A stretch of 6,290 nt of DNA, taken from Pseudomonas sp. (GTDB taxonomy: Bacteria; Pseudomonadota; Gammaproteobacteria; Pseudomonadales; Pseudomonadaceae). The stretch is taken from the NCBI GenBank assembly GCA_007117785.1, contig SKFV01000039.1, positions 1 through 6,290 of the forward strand. Reading direction: 5' to 3'. A model generated the notes under the pieces. It worked only from the letters and a program-made list of their open reading frames with translations, had not been told where the DNA came from and did not search any database. The position numbers were made by a program, and so were the translations under genes. This document shows positions 5,441 through 6,290 of this stretch, one piece after another (the stretch's first letter is position 1; the number at the start of each line of letters is the position of its first letter).

Positions 5441-5506
5441 TCCCTCGTGGGTATCGTGACCGACCAGTCGCCAGCCACTCTGCACCCCGCAGAGACTGGC
5501 CTCGTC

Positions 5507-6290
5507 ATGTCCGATATCGAGACTTTCGCTGACCGCCTGACCGGCTATCTGGAGCTGGAGCAGATCAATCTGGTCCGCCGCGCCTACTACTACGCCGAGC
5601 AGGCACATGAAGGCCAGACCCGCCGCAGCGGCGAGCCTTACGTCACCCACCCGCTGTCAGTGGCGAATATTCTGGCCGACATGCACATGGACTATCAGAG
5701 CCTGATGGCTGCCATGCTGCATGACGTGATCGAAGACACCGGCATTCCCAAAGCAGCCCTGGAAAAACAGTTCGGCGCCACCGTGGCCGAGCTGGTTGAT
5801 GGCGTCAGCAAGCTGACCCAGATGGATTTCGAGACCAAGGCCGAGGCGCAAGCGGAGAACTTCCAAAAGATGGCCCTGGCCATGGCCAAGGACATTCGCG
5901 TGATCCTGGTCAAGCTGGCTGATCGCCTGCACAACATGCGCACCCTGGGTGCCTTGCGACCGGACAAACGTCGCCGCATCGCCAAGGAAACCCTGGAAAT
6001 CTATGCGCCGATTGCCCATCGCCTGGGCATGCATACCCTGAGTACCGAATTCGAGGATCTGGGCTTCAAGGCCATGCATCCCATGCGTTCGACCATGATC
6101 GACCGCGCCGTGCGCAGCGCCCGCGGCAATCGCAAGGAACTGCTGAACAAAATTCTTGACGCATTGCAGCAGCTGCTCGACAAGCATGACCTGCCAGGCA
6201 AAGTCATGGGGCGTGAAAAACATCTTTATGGTATTTATCAGAAGATGCGCGGCAAGCGTAAAGCCTTCACCGAAATAATGGACGTGTATG
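5507..6290 (+). CDS. spoT: Bifunctional (p)ppGpp synthetase/hydrolase SpoT, N-terminal part
   Basis: First 261 codons of the RelA/SpoT homologue that hydrolyses and makes the alarmone (p)ppGpp; it runs off the right edge. The hydrolase domain shows H48 (in YVTHPL), H72-D73 (in LHDVIEDT), E76-D77, and D139 and N143 (in LADRLHN), all consistent with an active Mn-dependent hydrolase. The HD pair falls at 72-73, as in E. coli SpoT (D73), which supports the ATG at 5507 as start. The synthetase domain begins with GREKHLYGIYQKMRGK (235-250); its catalytic acidic residue and the TGS and ACT domains lie outside the window. The frame is also open upstream, with GTG codons at 5447 and 5456; the GTG at 5447 has GAGGA 10 nt upstream in the end of rpoZ, whereas the ATG has only a weak AGAG. 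A 20-residue longer form is thus possible. Confidence 0.96.
   Translation, partial: MSDIETFADRLTGYLELEQINLVRRAYYYAEQAHEGQTRRSGEPYVTHPLSVANILADMHMDYQSLMAAMLHDVIEDTGIPKAALEKQFGATVAELVDGVSKLTQMDFETKAEAQAENFQKMALAMAKDIRVILVKLADRLHNMRTLGALRPDKRRRIAKETLEIYAPIAHRLGMHTLSTEFEDLGFKAMHPMRSTMIDRAVRSARGNRKELLNKILDALQQLLDKHDLPGKVMGREKHLYGIYQKMRGKRKAFTEIMDVY

Noticed and set aside
5657..6223. A 188-codon minus-strand frame opposite spoT
   Set aside because: It mirrors the conserved SpoT hydrolase domain; His/Gln-rich translation is typical of reverse-strand shadows.

Overview
The window comes from a gammaproteobacterium, most likely a Pseudomonas relative (Pseudomonadaceae, possibly a Halopseudomonas-type lineage). 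The evidence is the gmk, rpoZ, spoT gene order, the very Pseudomonas-like GMK, omega and SpoT proteins, and moderately high GC in the genes. The genus is an inference from protein resemblance only. There are two gene blocks diverging from a shared control region (about 3702-3955), plus one small orphan gene.

Left block, minus strand, 3701 down to 1: folE2 (zinc-independent GTP cyclohydrolase IB), a QueD/PTPS-family pterin synthase, a threonyl-tRNA synthetase, and the first 48 codons of a dihydroorotase-type amidohydrolase that runs off the left edge. The genes are packed as one operon: a 25 bp gap, then an ATGA overlap, then an 8 bp overlap. An AT-rich imperfect palindrome at 3790-3810 matches the gammaproteobacterial Zur box and overlaps the predicted promoter. 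The picture is a zinc-starvation operon that supplies back-up versions of enzymes normally needing zinc in folate/pterin metabolism, tRNA charging and pyrimidine synthesis. The synthetase is not in the usual thrS-infC-rpmI-rplT cluster, so it is probably a second copy, yet it keeps all three zinc ligands.

Right block, plus strand: gmk (3956-4579), rpoZ (5180-5440) and spoT (5507 to the right edge). These cover GMP phosphorylation, RNA polymerase omega and (p)ppGpp turnover. In Pseudomonas gmk normally follows a yicC-type gene; here the zinc operon occupies that side.

Between gmk and rpoZ lies a 95-codon gene of unknown function on the minus strand (4650-4937). Its start region is tandemly duplicated (4931-4977), which creates an 11-codon overlapping upstream frame. 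Beside it is an AT-rich stretch (about 40% GC by hand count over 4961-5060) with candidate rpoZ promoters. No rRNA, tRNA, insertion sequence or CRISPR array is visible.
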